64,000 bases of DNA from positions 372,001 through 436,000 of the forward strand of contig NW_026262739.1 in assembly GCF_021869535.1 (NCBI RefSeq). The letters are read 5' to 3'. The stretch is from Mytilus californianus (lineage: Eukaryota; Mollusca; Bivalvia; Mytilida; Mytilidae). Positions within the stretch are counted from its first letter, which is position 1. Each line of letters starts with the position of its first letter. Below, one piece after another: positions 46,369 through 57,489 of the stretch. The notes beneath the pieces are model-generated. The model searched no databases. It was not told the origin of the DNA and saw nothing but the letters and a program-made list of their open reading frames with translations. The translations under genes were made by a program, and so were the position numbers.

Positions 46369-46792
46369 TTGATTGATTGATTGTTGGTTGCTTAACGTCC
46401 AGTGGCAAATATTTCATGCATATTCAGGACGAGAACAAGTTCACAATAAATACAATAGGTAGGTTCTGTAATAGATTAAGGGATTAAGGTAGGAGAAATT
46501 TAGACTGCCACGGGAAATGAGGGTATATTGGATAGGGACAGAAATTTAGCCTTGCAACAGGTCACCTACGGACCCCTCAAAGAGTTGTTGCAAGGGTTCT
46601 TAACGTGCAAAGAGCGTGGCACTCTCTTTACACGAGGCATCGGATTTAACGTCCCCATTCTGACCGGACGTGGCTGCAAATTTGTACATCCCGAACAGCC
46701 AAACGGACGCCCCACTTTAGCACGGGTTTTACTGCCGGTCGGAGGAAGACCAATGTTGACCATACTTCTATACCCCAGTCACCCTTGGGGAC
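46369..46792 (-). mobile_element. R430 repeat with intact 13 bp target duplication
   Basis: Flanked by ATGCTTACAGAGA at 46356-46368 and 46793-46805, so this copy sits at its original insertion site. Subtype B. Confidence 0.9.
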
Positions 46793-47525
46793 ATGCTTAC
46801 AGAGAATAACTCTTAAACACTATAAAGAAAAAGTTTTATATAAATTGTTGAAGAGTAATGATTCTTAAGTCAAAATATAGGTGATCAAATCCCTTTAATG
46901 TTGTTCTTCATCTTGTTAAGCTAACAGTAATGAGTTCAATACAAAGCATTATTTCGTGTCTCATCTACTACATATATATATATTCGGTTATCTGTCAACC
47001 CTGTATCAGGTACATTTTTTGGTCCAGGCAGTCTGCCAAGAAATTGTCAATATTATTATATTACGGTTTGGCTCTGGTTTTGTGATTACACATATTTTTT
47101 GTATCTATTTATCACGTTATGTACACAAATTTTTCACTTAAGGATATACACCTCTGAGGAGCTCAAAATTTCTAGAATTAAACTTTTTTTCTTAACCTGA
47201 TTTTTGAGTTTATATGACTGTTAAAAAAAAAACAATTGGTGAAGAAAAAATCATATGGTGGTGCACTTTGAAAGTACCTAATTTTGATGATTTTCCAATT
47301 TTTCATCATTTTTTGCCCATTTTTGTGCTATTATCGTGAAAAAAATCACAGTTCCTCAACTAAACTTTTTTCATACTTTCAATAAAGATGAAGTGGACCA
47401 ATCTAGATAAATTTAACTTAAAAAAAACTATAGGTAGGTGTTAATATAAGAAAGTTTTATCGTATTTTGATGCTTTTTCGTGTCAAATTTACCATGCTGT
47501 CAATGTTGTAAATTTGTGATTTTTC
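46537..47525. repeat. Segmental duplication, copy 2 (source)
   Basis: Partner of 44351-45340. Because the target duplication of the R430 here is complete, this is the original arrangement. Confidence 0.9.
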
Positions 47526-47985
47526 TCTATTTTAAGAACAAAATGTATATTATTTCAACTTCTTTGTAATAAATGATTGAAAAAATACATATCTAAGAAG
47601 TTTGAAAAGAAAAAGTGATATGGGATGTACATGTTTCTGGTAAAATCATATTTTGCGCCCCTAACCCAATTTCTCAAAATTGAGGCTAAAAAGACTGACT
47701 TGATTGGTAATAAAATTTGAAAAAAATATAACTCAAAAACTACTTATTGTAAATATACAATATTTTCACAGAGTTAAGTTTGATTATAACATTTTTTAAA
47801 TTCATTGATATTTTCCTTTTGAATCACATGTTTTGGACAAAATTTCAGAACGAGATTTCAACGAGACTGAAACGCCAGAAGAATACATCCTTAAGGTAAT
47901 GTGTACAGTACTTTATATGCTGTTGCATACTATACATAGGTGATTGCTAAATCAAATATATTTGCAGGTATGTAATGGACTCCTT
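47526..47985. other. No gene recognised
   Basis: AT-rich, no feature. Confidence 0.4.
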
Positions 47986-48054
47986 TAAAGTTGGCTTTGA
48001 ATAAACAAAGAATTAAAGGAATCCAACATTCCAGCTAGGAACAAATTAAAGAAA

Positions 48055-48258
48055 GTGACCGAATATACGTATAACTATAAATTTACCGCAGAGCAGTGCA
48101 AGCTTAAAATCAAAGGACTGAAAGAGAAGTATGAAAGAAACAAAAAGGAAAGAAATGAAAAATCAGGAGAATCTCAAGGAACTGATGATGAAGATGAAGA
48201 ATTGGATGACATTAGTTCCCTGATATGCCACATAAAAATAACAGGTGGAAATAGATAG
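48055..48258 (+). pseudogene. Myb/SANT-like DNA-binding domain fragment
   Basis: The frame (no ATG; first codon shown is GTG) contains YNYKFTAEQCKLKIKGLKEK, then YERNKKERNEKSGES and an acidic stretch TDDEDEELDD. The pattern 'T.EQcklKIkgLkekYrk.K....kSG' is the third helix and downstream linker of Myb/SANT-like domains that accompany Harbinger-type transposons and related host genes. The first two helices are missing. Either a single exon or a remnant. Confidence 0.55.
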
Positions 48259-48765
48259 TCAACTCACATAAACCCCCACCCCTCTTGATTCCTGAAATAA
48301 TCAAATGGTTGTTACTTTAATAACTTGTCAAACAACAGTCTTCTGTATAATTTAAGCAGTTAATACCAGAAAATAAAAGGGCAAACAATGACAGCTTACA
48401 GCAAGGATCTTAGTTACTATAAAAATCCTTGCTTACAGCAAATATATTTTTTTTGATTACAACATCACAAAAAATTAAATCACAAAAATACTGAACTCCT
48501 GTTATATTTATCTGTTTAATACTGGTTAATGAAATCATAATACAGTGTGTACTGGCTGGTCATTATCGCTTAAGATACGATTTTGCCACGCCTACATAGC
48601 TGATGAATATTCATGACTTTATAGATAAGGACAGCACGTGTAGCCTAAAACTGGGAGTTGAGTTGTAGATTTGTAGCATAACTGTATATATGTAGTTGAT
48701 AAAATATAGAATTAGAACCGAAATATAGTTTTTAATATTACATGCCAAGCGAGTAAAAACACGGA
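48259..48765. other. No gene recognised
   Basis: No coding or repeat signal noticed. Confidence 0.4.
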
Positions 48766-48769
48766 TCTA

Positions 48770-48935
48770 TCACTCCGAGGAAAATTCAAAACGGAAAGTC
48801 CCTTTTGAATTTTCCTCGGAGTTCAGTATTTTGTGATTTTACTTTTCCCTTATCAAATGGCAAAATCAAAAGATAGAACACACCAAACGAATAGACAACA
48901 ACTGTCAAGCAATTGTTCCTATCCAGTTGCCCTTC
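48770..48935 (-). repeat. Dispersed repeat G, partial with inverted arms
   Basis: CTCCGAGGAAAATTCAAAA at 48774 and TTTTGAATTTTCCTCGGAG at 48804 form an inverted pair, followed by TCAGTATTTTGTGATTTTAC. The same words occur at 61.02 kb and belong to a repeat I recall as abundant in mussels. Confidence 0.65.
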
Positions 48936-49745
48936 CCATGAATAAAAATCTATCCATTCGCCATATGTAAAAAAAAGTCAGGATAAACTAATAAAAAAAG
49001 GCAGGACCGAATAGGTTGAAAAATAAAAAGGCACGACAGAGATTACCAAAAAAAAAAACGGCAGGACAAAATTTTTCATCCTAATTTTAATGTTCTGTGA
49101 TTTGCTGTTCTACATTGTTTTGTCTGGTATATTTACACGATCAAAAATAACTAAGAAAGGGATAGTTTCTAAAAATTACCAGTATTAATAATTGCTGAAA
49201 ATGACTTATATGGACAATTACTCAAGATATTAATTGACAATTTTGGTCATGTTTGATTTAATTGTAGATCTTTGTTTAAGCCCTCGTCGTAGCATCATTA
49301 TAACCTCATTTAAGAACTTTGGCATGCAGGTAAAACGACTTGATGCCATTTCTATCTTATATCTTTTGACGACCATTTCCGCTGTAAAATATATTTCTCC
49401 CAATAATATAATTTGGAAATATTTTCTACAAGCCTGTTCACGTCAGTTTCTAAGTGAAGGATCCTCCTTCTGAGGTTTTGACAAACTGTCTGCATTAACC
49501 ATGCAATGTCGTTATCGTGTCTCATTTACATCATGTAAATCTTTTGTTATATTTTCGAATTGTACAGTTAAGCAAAGAGAATTAAATCCTCCTTTCGGTA
49601 TCTTCAAATTTGGTTGATTGATTTTGACTTGTGTGTATATATTTAGCATAACACTCATCATTTATCTGTATTAAAACTTGACAATATTCTTATTCAAATT
49701 AATTGCAATGCTTTTTTTTATATATATATTTTTATTGGTTGCCTA
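48936..49745. other. No gene recognised
   Basis: Contains short A-runs and an unassigned 79-codon frame at 49234-49473. Confidence 0.4.
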
Positions 49746-49748
49746 CAG

Positions 49749-49873
49749 AAAAAGGCTTCTTTCAACTGTTTTCTTTTGCTGAATTAATAGAAGAAATGAT
49801 GAAACAGTTATCAGAAGTTCTGCCAGGGGTGCAAAGGGTGAACATGGATCACATCATAGACCCGATTGTTTAA
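49749..49873 (+). other. Possible terminal exon, unassigned
   Basis: After GCCTACAG the plus frame reads GFFQLFSFAELIEEMMKQL and VLPGVQRVNMDHIIDPIV, then TAA. Regular amphipathic spacing and an acceptor support coding, but I do not recognise a domain and found no upstream exon. Confidence 0.3.
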
Positions 49874-50524
49874 TGGATAGTGAACGTGATAAACTTGAAA
49901 AAAAAACATTTTGAACAGGGGTATTGCGAATTTAAATACAGCCACAATCTAGGAAAATACAGGGCGACTGTGACGACATTGAACTTGGAAAAAGGTATCG
50001 TAATAAACTTTATCATTCTTCATTTGTTGTTCCTGGGTACATTTCGATTAGGAAATTAAAAGAAAAGTAAAACTTGAAAGACGTTTTTCAAAAATGTGTA
50101 TACCGATATTTATTCTTTCGTTATTTGTTTTTAAATTTTAATGACCAGAATATCTCTCAGCAATAATCGGAGATGTCGTCATGTTGGTTTATATCCGTGT
50201 GTGTAATCATTTAATATTTTTCCGTAGAAACAAATTAAAAAAAACTTCACATATCCAACAATCGCGGCCATCACGTGACTTTTACACTTCAGTTGTATAT
50301 CTTTAATGGCCAATTGATTATCAATGAAAATGAACGGGGTACATAGATTAAACGGTCATAACTGTTTTGTTACATTGTGCATTTTACCTCCCAACCCCGT
50401 GATTTACAGTATATTATTTTTTACAATTAAAAATGTTTTAAGTTTCAGTTCAGATATATGATTTCTTGCTTCAAAATAAGTTTGAAAATTGAGGTGACAT
50501 AACCACACATCCTCCGTTAACTTC

Positions 50525-50870
50525 TTCGTTAAAACTCGATAAAATTGCAGGGTTTGGATCCAGAAAATATGTTTAACCTCACTGCATATATATTATATGT
50601 ACCTGTCCCAAGTCGGGAGCCTGTAATTTTAGTGGATCATGCTTGTTGCTGCGTTTTATATTTGTTTTTCATTAATTGTTTTAAAAATTTAAATCAGGCC
50701 ATTGGTTTGAGCCATCTGAATTGTTTACACTTGTTATTTTGAGTCAAGGCTCCATGTTGAAGGCATTGTGACCTTTCTTTGATTATATTTATTACTGGAG
50801 GCCTATGATGGTAAGTTGTCTCATTGGCAATTATACCAAATATTCATGGGTTTTTACCAATTAAAAAATC
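50525..50870 (+). repeat. Dispersed repeat H
   Basis: Contains GTACCTGTCCCAAGTCGGGA, GCTCCATGTTGAAGGC and GTCTCATTGGCAATTATACC. A shorter inverted relative lies at 57.49-57.72 kb. Recalled as a very common mussel repeat. Confidence 0.65.
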
Positions 50871-51241
50871 AGAATGTACATTTTTTAAAATACATACAAC
50901 ATGTAGAAAGCATACCTTCTTAACTCTCAGAAGTGTGGTCATATATGCATCAATTATCTGAAATGAAAATAAAATCATCAATATGTTATAAAGTAAATTA
51001 AGCAACTTTTGTGATGTTTTAATAGATTAAAAAGTTTGCAATAATTGAAAGTCACATTCATCAATTTAATTGGTGATTTTCCTTAAAAATATTTTTGGTA
51101 TTTGTATAATATTCAGACTAATTATAGTTCAATGATTTTTTTTTTAATAAAATTATATATATATACTTTTGATAGTGAAATGTATATAGTTTGTTATTCG
51201 ACCTTAGGACTTACTCTTCTCGTGCTAAAAGTTAACCTTAC

Positions 51242-51357
51242 CTCATCTGAAACTTTGTCTCTAAGAGTGAGGAATGCTGAGGCATTCAAACGAATATTCC
51301 CATATATGGTCAGCAAAGAGTCTTTCGTGAATCTTGTGTCCCAAAGTTTCCTGACAA
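51242..51357 (-). other. Exon with clean splice sites (Ulp1-like N-terminus)
   Basis: It is 116 bases long, preceded by ATTATTTACAG and followed by GTAAGG, and encodes VRKLWDTRFTKDSLLTIYGN and further residues to VSDE. It begins with two bases of a split codon and ends on a codon boundary, compatible with the 42-base exon at 50916-50957. Confidence 0.55.
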
Positions 51358-51691
51358 CTGTAAATAAATAATTATTTAAAATATTGTATTGCTAAAACTT
51401 GCAATTATTGGTGTATTTTTTTTTTTTTTAAATAATAAACAGTTTAAATTAAATTAATAACATTACTGACAACAAATAAACTTATATGTTAAGGGGTTAA
51501 TTTTAAAATTCAGTTATTAAGAAAATAGACAAACTTAAAAATGTCGAATGTTTCTTATCTTCTTTTAGTGACTCAATTTCTGATAAAATATCTGCAATTT
51601 GATAGAGTTTTTTATAGTCTTTGTATGTAATGTTTGGGAAAGAATCTAACTTCTGTATTGAGGCATAAAAGAAAGTTGCAATATGCACTGA

Positions 51692-52063
51692 AAAACTGAA
51701 GAGTTACTTGTACAGAAAAACGATGAGATCTGTATTACATCCCCTGGAAGTTCTTGTAGTGAAAGAAATAACATGGATAAAATTAAAGAAAAATTTCAAA
51801 CACATTTGCAAATGAAAGAAAACGAAAAAGCTGATTTTGTCCACAAAAGATGGCAGATATACTTAAAAGTCAATGACCCAGACCCAATAGGGCCATTTAA
51901 ATTAGCGAGATGTACCAACTGTCACACGAATGGCCACACAGCTGATGGAAATAGGAGAAACAAACCCTGCACACTCCCAGTAAGCAACTCCTGGAAATAC
52001 TGTATGCATAGAAGTGAAAATACAATAAGAACAGATGAAATGCACTTTTTAAATATAATATAA
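51692..52063 (+). other. Plus-strand zinc-knuckle-like ORF
   Basis: The plus frame is open from about 51692; the first ATG is at 51773. It contains ELLVQKNDEICITSPGSS, then HKRWQIYLKVNDPDPIG and ARCTNCHTNGHTADGNRRNK, with further Cys at PC and YC. C-x2-C-x3-GHT followed by Cys/His is zinc-knuckle-like and could bind nucleic acid. It lies head-to-head with the minus-strand exon ending at 51687. I do not recognise the protein; it could be an exon or a gag-like fragment. Confidence 0.4.
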
Positions 52064-52207
52064 AATTATCCCAATGAAATGGAAAGAGCATAATGCCCAG
52101 TTGTCTGTTTGTACCATTAAAAAGGAATTTTTGTAATTTTGCATGCATATAAGAAACCGGTTATTTAACTTTTGGCCCAGTGTGTTAAACCAGCATATTA
52201 AACTTAC

Positions 52208-52338
52208 AGATTCAATGTAATGATTTTGATGGAGTGCTGCATGAACACATGCAGCTAATCTTAATTTTTGCTGTTTCCATCTGTTCCATACACAAAAAAA
52301 ACAGTTACCATCACCTAAGGGATGAAATCTTTATGTAT
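52208..52338 (-). other. Exon-like segment with OTU-type DGNC motif
   Basis: Preceded by TTCTTTTTCACAG, followed by GTAAGT. GDGNC is encoded at 52301-52315. The reading frame from DGNC to the donor is open, but reading back to the acceptor requires a one-base shift near 52320. Confidence 0.5.
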
Positions 52339-53105
52339 CTGTGAAAAAGAAATCCAGACTTTTACATAAAAAAAACTTACATTTTACAAACACAACATTC
52401 TCTCCTTGTCTTAATGTACAGTGAGAAATATCTGTATTTAGTTCAAATAAAATTTCAGATACTATGCACTGTGGTATAATAGAAATGATGCTAAACAGAC
52501 AATATAAAAAAAAATCATACAGGGATGCGCTTGGATTCTGTTGTTTGAACTCCCTGTCTGTTAGAAAGTTGGCATTGTCGTATACATGGTTTATCATAAA
52601 ATTGATGAAAGTGTGGTCAAACTTTTTTTTGTCTTGTTCTTTCTATAGTTTTAAATTTGTTCCGTAAGAATTCAATATCGCCTTCAGTGTTGTCTTTATT
52701 CGGGTCGTTACATCTACTGAAGATGGACAAGAACATGTTTCCTTTAGGTATAGTTGTACGATGTACTTATTGCCATTTGAACCTTTCACGACGAACGAAC
52801 CTGCACATGATGGACCATCTTTTGTCGACAAAAAATGTAATTGCAAGAGATTGCTATGAACAAGGTACGGTTGTTTCTTCAACAAAGTTGACAGGTCACA
52901 TCATCTTGCTCACCTTTTGTCAATTCAGATTTTACTCGACTGACAATTTTATCAGGATCGCAAGCGTCTTTCGGATGTCAGTTGTAGCAACTACTACCAG
53001 AGTCCTTCAAACCCGTCAATGAAAAATGCTTGGTCTGGCTCCTTATGCTCTCCGTCGACCAAGAAACTTTTCTGATTTCTTAAAATAAGACGACTGAAGA
53101 CTGGT

Positions 53106-53335
53106 ATGAATTCAGAGATGTACCAAAGCAGTTTTAATAAAAGTGAGTTATTACAACACTATATTCATTATATTAAAAGTCCGAACTTCAATACTCTTCA
53201 GAGATCAGCAAAAATCTTCAATGGAAGACAACTTTTATCAATGGCCTACGATTTCGGCGTTAAAATCGCATCAAATACTTTAAAACTGACCACGACTTTG
53301 ACGTTAAAATCACACCAAAGGTATTAAAACTGACC
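53106..53335 (+). other. Unassigned frame with short internal repeat
   Basis: GCGTTAAAATCGCATCAAA and ACGTTAAAATCACACCAAA recur about 40 bases apart near 53257 and 53299, each followed by a TTAAAACTGACCA-type word. The 73-codon frame has no motif. Confidence 0.3.
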
Positions 53336-53352
53336 AGAAATAAGTGACTAAT

Positions 53353-53490
53353 TTCAGTCACAAATAGTAAACCTATTGAAATACTCTGTTATTACTATGT
53401 CATTTCAGTCACAAGTAGTAAACCTATTGAAATACTCTGTCATTACTGACTCATTTTAGTCACAAACTGTTAACCTATTGAAATACAACG
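53353..53490 (+). repeat. Minisatellite, ~51 bp x 3
   Basis: Three copies of a unit with CAGTCACAAATAGTAAACC and TATTGAAATACTCTGTTATT follow each other with few changes. Confidence 0.75.
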
Positions 53491-55385
53491 ACGCAAGGAG
53501 GCCTTCATATCTTTGAGTGGTTTCTACAACATGACTCGCACTTATATCTGTTTAAATCTGCACGCAATCTGTTGATGATATCTACAATTATAACTACTTT
53601 TACCACTGCCTGCAAGAAAAAAAGTTTTTTTTCGTCTTAAAATTTTGAATAATTAAATGAGTAATTTTGCTATTTAATATAAAGTTTATGATAGACACCA
53701 GGTGATTATTATAACTTATTTAATCTTTATATTAGCATTGTACTCTATTGTAAAATTTCATCAATAGCTAGTAATGAGTAACACCTGGTTATAGAGTGAC
53801 CTATCGATACTATGAAAGCACTGTTGTAGGAGATGACAAATGCTAATACCATTCCAAAAAAATAAAATAATAGTAATGTATCAAGTATATCTAACCTCTG
53901 GTGCATAGACATCCATAACAAAGCCTTTTGCATTTAATGAATTAGAATCAGTTTGCTGGATTATACAATATGTTATTTCTTGTAAAAATAAAGAAGTAGC
54001 CATTTTTGCTTAAGCTTTGCTACATTACATGGTTGACATCAAACAAATGTATACTGTTACTAATTTATTTTATAATGGTTTACTTAACATATGAGGTTAT
54101 TGTTTTCACAACACAAACATATGCTACATGTACTTTACACTAAACACATACCTATGACCCCTTCCAAAGAAAAAAAAACATTTGCTTTACGAATGATATT
54201 GTATGAATTATTTTTTTTTAGTTAAAATTAATTTGTGATCAATTAAAATAGTAACAAGTTTTGATGATAATAAATTAAGCAGGAATAATGTAAAAAATAG
54301 TAGTATACTTTCAGATATATTAAGTGTTTGACCTCCAGAATAATTACCTAGTAATATATATGTGTTAGTTCATGTTCTTTAAAATTGAAACACTCTCTGA
54401 AGGTCACCCAGTCATTGTTAGAACCATGTTATTTCCATCTTTCCACATCTGTTTTACTTTGGGTTCCAATCATGGTTTGCCAGCGTGCATAGTTAAGATT
54501 TCCACCAGAAATATATGATACCAATTTCTTTAGAAAAACGTAAATTAATATACAATAAGTTTTACAATAATTTCTATTTATATCTACAGAAGAAATAATA
54601 ATTAAGTGTTATTAACTGGCTGTTTCTGTATTGCCCTTGGAATAGTTTAAAGGCTAACTGTATAGGCCTTTATACTCTTCAGTCTTTCTGAAAACTTTCA
54701 TTGAAGGATTTAAAATTCTTTGTTAAAATTAAAAGAGAATTAATACTGGAAAATAGGTACAGACAATTCTACATGTACTTTTCCTTCCTCAGTCATGCTG
54801 ATTTACAATGTAAAAAATGATGAGATTTTTTATTTCCAATTCTTTCAGGCAACAAAAAGATATTTGTGTTATGGCATTCATCGACAAAAAACATAACACC
54901 ATCAAATTCAAGTAAAAAGATTAGTTTGATTTCGTGGATAAGTAATTGTGATAAGGTCTACTCCAAATTATAAATACATATTGAATCGAATTGAAATACT
55001 AAAACAAAATTTAATTAATAAAATCGGTCTTATAAATCCGAAAATCCACTGGTATCAATGTAAGAGTCTTTATATAGATGAAGACCTGTCCATATATAGA
55101 CAACACTCATAAAGACTTGTTTTATACTGTTCAGTGTCCTTTCTATGTGGCAACCCCATGCAAAAGTCATAACTTCAACAATGACACATTGGCTATGGTA
55201 GTTTTGTTATCATTTACTACATTGAATGTAGAACACTGATTGACTTTGACAGAGCCCAAACTGGTTTGCACCCCCACCCCTTGGTTCCTCGCACTTATGT
55301 CCGAGTGTTTCTTCAATTCCATTGAGCCATTGAAATACACCTAAGGTGAAATGAATCTAAAATCAGATTAAAAATATTAAAATAT
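53491..55385. other. No gene recognised
   Basis: Nearly 1.9 kb of AT-rich sequence. If the Polinton-type genes downstream belonged to a larger insertion, no further genes of it could be read here. Confidence 0.45.
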
Positions 55386-55421
55386 AAAAAAATGCATTCA
55401 AGCCCTTAAAGAAGCCGTAAC

Positions 55422-55898
55422 TTGCATCGTTTACGCCGAATATCCCGGTTATTTCGAAATAAACGCAACCAAAGACGTTGTTACAGAAAGATGAACACCC
55501 ACCAGATACAGTGTGCTATCGATTGTGAACAAGAAATGAGTAAACAAATCATTGGAGTATTTGCGGCTGATCAAATTCCATTTCACAGATCAGCACCTTT
55601 CGGGTTTATCGTCAATACGGATCCACAGTCACTCCCGGGGAAGCATTGGATAGCGTGTTATGTTGACAGTAACAATGTGTTAGAAATTTTCGATTCATAT
55701 GGGAATTCATCAAACATACGCTCTCTATTCATCAATCGATATATGAAAGATTTTCACAGAACAATGTTCAACTCAAAAAGACTCCAAAGTTCGAATAGTA
55801 GAGTATGTGGACAATACTGTCTATTTTATTTGATGTGTCGTTGCAGAGGTTATACCATGACAGACATAACTAATATTTTAGTCAAGACTTTGAACTGA
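55422..55898 (+). CDS. Polinton/Maverick-type adenain-like protease
   Basis: A cysteine protease of the adenovirus-protease (C5) / Ulp1-like fold, which in Polintons and related viruses processes capsid proteins. The catalytic set is visible: GKHWIAC with His, EIFDSYG with Asp, and SRVCGQYCLFYL with Cys in a GQYC context. The first ATG in frame is at 55491 (MNTHQIQC), giving about 135 residues, near the usual size. The 23 codons before it are arginine-rich without ATG (the frame opens at TTG) and may be unrelated or an extension. The frame is intact to TGA at 55896-55898. A packaging-ATPase remnant follows in the same direction about 200 bases on, an order seen in Polintons. No polymerase, integrase or capsid genes are readable nearby. 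Confidence 0.75.
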   Translation: MHRLRRISRLFRNKRNQRRCYRKMNTHQIQCAIDCEQEMSKQIIGVFAADQIPFHRSAPFGFIVNTDPQSLPGKHWIACYVDSNNVLEIFDSYGNSSNIRSLFINRYMKDFHRTMFNSKRLQSSNSRVCGQYCLFYLMCRCRGYTMTDITNILVKTLN

Positions 55899-56080
55899 AC
55901 GATCAATATGTATTTGATTTTATAGATACTAGATTTTATTGTTGTATGTACACCTCTTCTGGATTTTGTCAGATGTGTGTAAATAAAATATAAAATATAA
56001 CATTGTCTTTTGTTTTATGATTCCATATATATATATACAAACAACTCACTCAGTTTTGTATCTATTATATAATTACTTTT

Positions 56081-56380
56081 GTTGAATATGGACGCTTGGT
56101 GGGAAAAAGAGAGTTTGGTAAATTCGAATCTCCAACTTCAATTTTCATTGCAGCTCCTAGCGGAGCTGGTAAGACCGTTTTAACGAAAAACATACTCAAA
56201 CATGCTGATGGTATGTTTAAAGTTCCTCCGTCAAAGATATTTTTTTGCTATTCCATTTGGCAAAATCTATATGATAAAATGAAGGATGAAATTAAAAATA
56301 AACGGTTTCAACAGGGGTTACCAACTATGGAAGATTTAAACGACTGGGGTGGAGAAGATGGTCACAAACTTTCCTGGTAG
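56081..56380 (+). pseudogene. Polinton-type packaging ATPase, N-terminal remnant
   Basis: FtsK/HerA-superfamily ATPase of the A32-like genome-packaging type. The Walker A motif APSGAGKT lies early in the frame, followed by SKIFFCYSIWQNLYDKMK, a segment typical of Polinton ATPases. The frame ends in TAG at 56378-56380, just before the Walker B position, so roughly the last half is missing. No in-frame ATG was found at the expected start. An ATG at 56088 is in another frame, which suggests a small indel in the A-run near 56104. The sequence after the stop is a tandem repeat array rather than remaining ATPase. Confidence 0.65.
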
Positions 56381-56419
56381 GAAAGTTATCCCAAATTCCT
56401 ACAGGATTCCTGCTTATTA

Positions 56420-57345
56420 CAGGTTGCACTTTATTATGTTAATCTTAATAGCCGCATAGTAAATCAGTTATATTTGTATATCAGGATGGATTGTATTATA
56501 CAAATGACAGCAATATTGGATAAAAAATTACTACAAAATTTTGTTAGCATCAATTAATAGTGCCAGTATGTCCTCTTTTTTCAAAATATTAAATCGTAAA
56601 CAAATATCAGAAGTTTTCATACGTCAGACTGACTCGTATAACAAAATTATTTGTCCGCCTCAACCGAAACTGACCATATTTGCACTTTATTATGTAAATC
56701 TTAATAGTCGCATAGTAAATTGCAGTGTTATATTTTTATATCAGGATGGATTGTATAATACAAATGACAGCAATATTGGAAAATAATGACTACAAAATTT
56801 TGTTCACATCAATTAAAGTTTTCATACGTCAGACTGACTCGTATAACAAAATTAATTGTCCGTCTCAACCAAGACTGACCATATTGGCACTTTATGTAAA
56901 TCTTAATAGTCGCATAGTAAATTGCAGTTATATTTTTATATCAGGATAGATTGTATAATACAAATGACAGCAATATTGAAAAAAAATGACTAAAAAATTT
57001 TGTTCGCATCAATGATTTATAGTGCCAGTATGTACTTTTTTATTCAAAATATTGAATCGTAAACAAATATCAGAAGTTTTCATACTTCAGACTGACTCGT
57101 ATAACAAAATTATTTGTCAGTGTCAACCAAAACTGACCATATTGGCACTTTATTATGTAAATCTTAATAGCCGCATGGTTAATCAGTTATATTTTTATAT
57201 CAGGATGGATTGTATAATACAAATGACATCAATATTGGATAAATAATGAATAAAACATTTTGTTCGCATCAATTTATAGTGCCAGTATGTACTTTTTTTA
57301 TTCAAAATATTGAATCGTAAACAAATATCAGAGGTTGTTATACGT
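56420..57345 (+). repeat. Tandem array, ~255 bp units x ~4
   Basis: The word GCACTTTATTATGTAAATC recurs at 56428, 56683, 56887 and 57147 (third copy shortened). Each is followed by ATATCAGGATGGATTGTAT, ACAAATGACAGCAATATTGG and TCAGACTGACTCGTATAACA. The 204-base spacing reflects a ~57-base deletion in the second unit (after 'gttcacatcaatta'). Frames of 74-81 codons recur in each unit because the period is near a multiple of three. The array begins within 50 bases of the truncated ATPase. Confidence 0.85.
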
Positions 57346-57485
57346 TTTTTTCAACATGCGAGAATTCCTCCACCCAGAGGAGGTCTTGAGTTGGCCACGA
57401 AATCCTAATGTATACTAGATTAAGAAAATGGACGCCACTCTTCATTTCGAAACAAAGAGATGAACTAAAAGTAAAAAATATACAA
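57346..57485. other. No gene recognised
   Basis: Short spacer between the tandem array and repeat H, no feature. Confidence 0.3.
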
Positions 57486-57489
57486 GACT

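Larger units (their letters stand above)
50916..53085 (-). pseudogene. Multi-exon SWIM / OTU-like / Ulp1-like gene, damaged
   Basis: Minus-strand pieces in 5'-3' order: (1) 53.05-52.72 kb, containing PDKIVSRVKSELTKGEQDD and, after a one-base shift, HFLSTKDGPSCAGSFVVKGS and YIVQLYLKETCSCPSS, ending at a GTAGAT donor (exon edge 52718). CSCP is the CxCx start of a SWIM zinc finger. (2) A frame through 52597-52381 with IPQCIVSEILFELNTDIS, ending at GTAAGT. (3) 52338-52208 with PLGDGNCFF and LRLAACVHAALHQNHY, ending at GTAAGT; DGNC is the catalytic-Cys motif of OTU proteases. (4) 51687 to about 51540 with KLYQIADILSEIESLKED. (5) 51357-51242 with KLWDTRFTKDSLLTIYGN, ending at GTAAGG. (6) 50957-50916 with IIDAYMTTLLRVKK, then GTATGC. 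Exons 5 and 6 join in phase to give VSDEIIDAYMTTLL, as at the start of Ulp1-type (C48) proteases. The His/Asp/Cys part is not found. One-base shifts in pieces 1 and 3 suggest decay or assembly indels. Confidence 0.5.

Noticed and set aside
44770-47141. Identical 61-codon frames at 44770 and 46956 as paralogous genes
   Set aside because: They are part of the ~1 kb segmental duplication and have no protein features.
53106-53327. Frame with FGVKIASNTLKL as another copy of the array transposase (GVKITAPKVLMNL)
   Set aside because: Similarity is limited to about ten residues and is explained by a short local DNA repeat.
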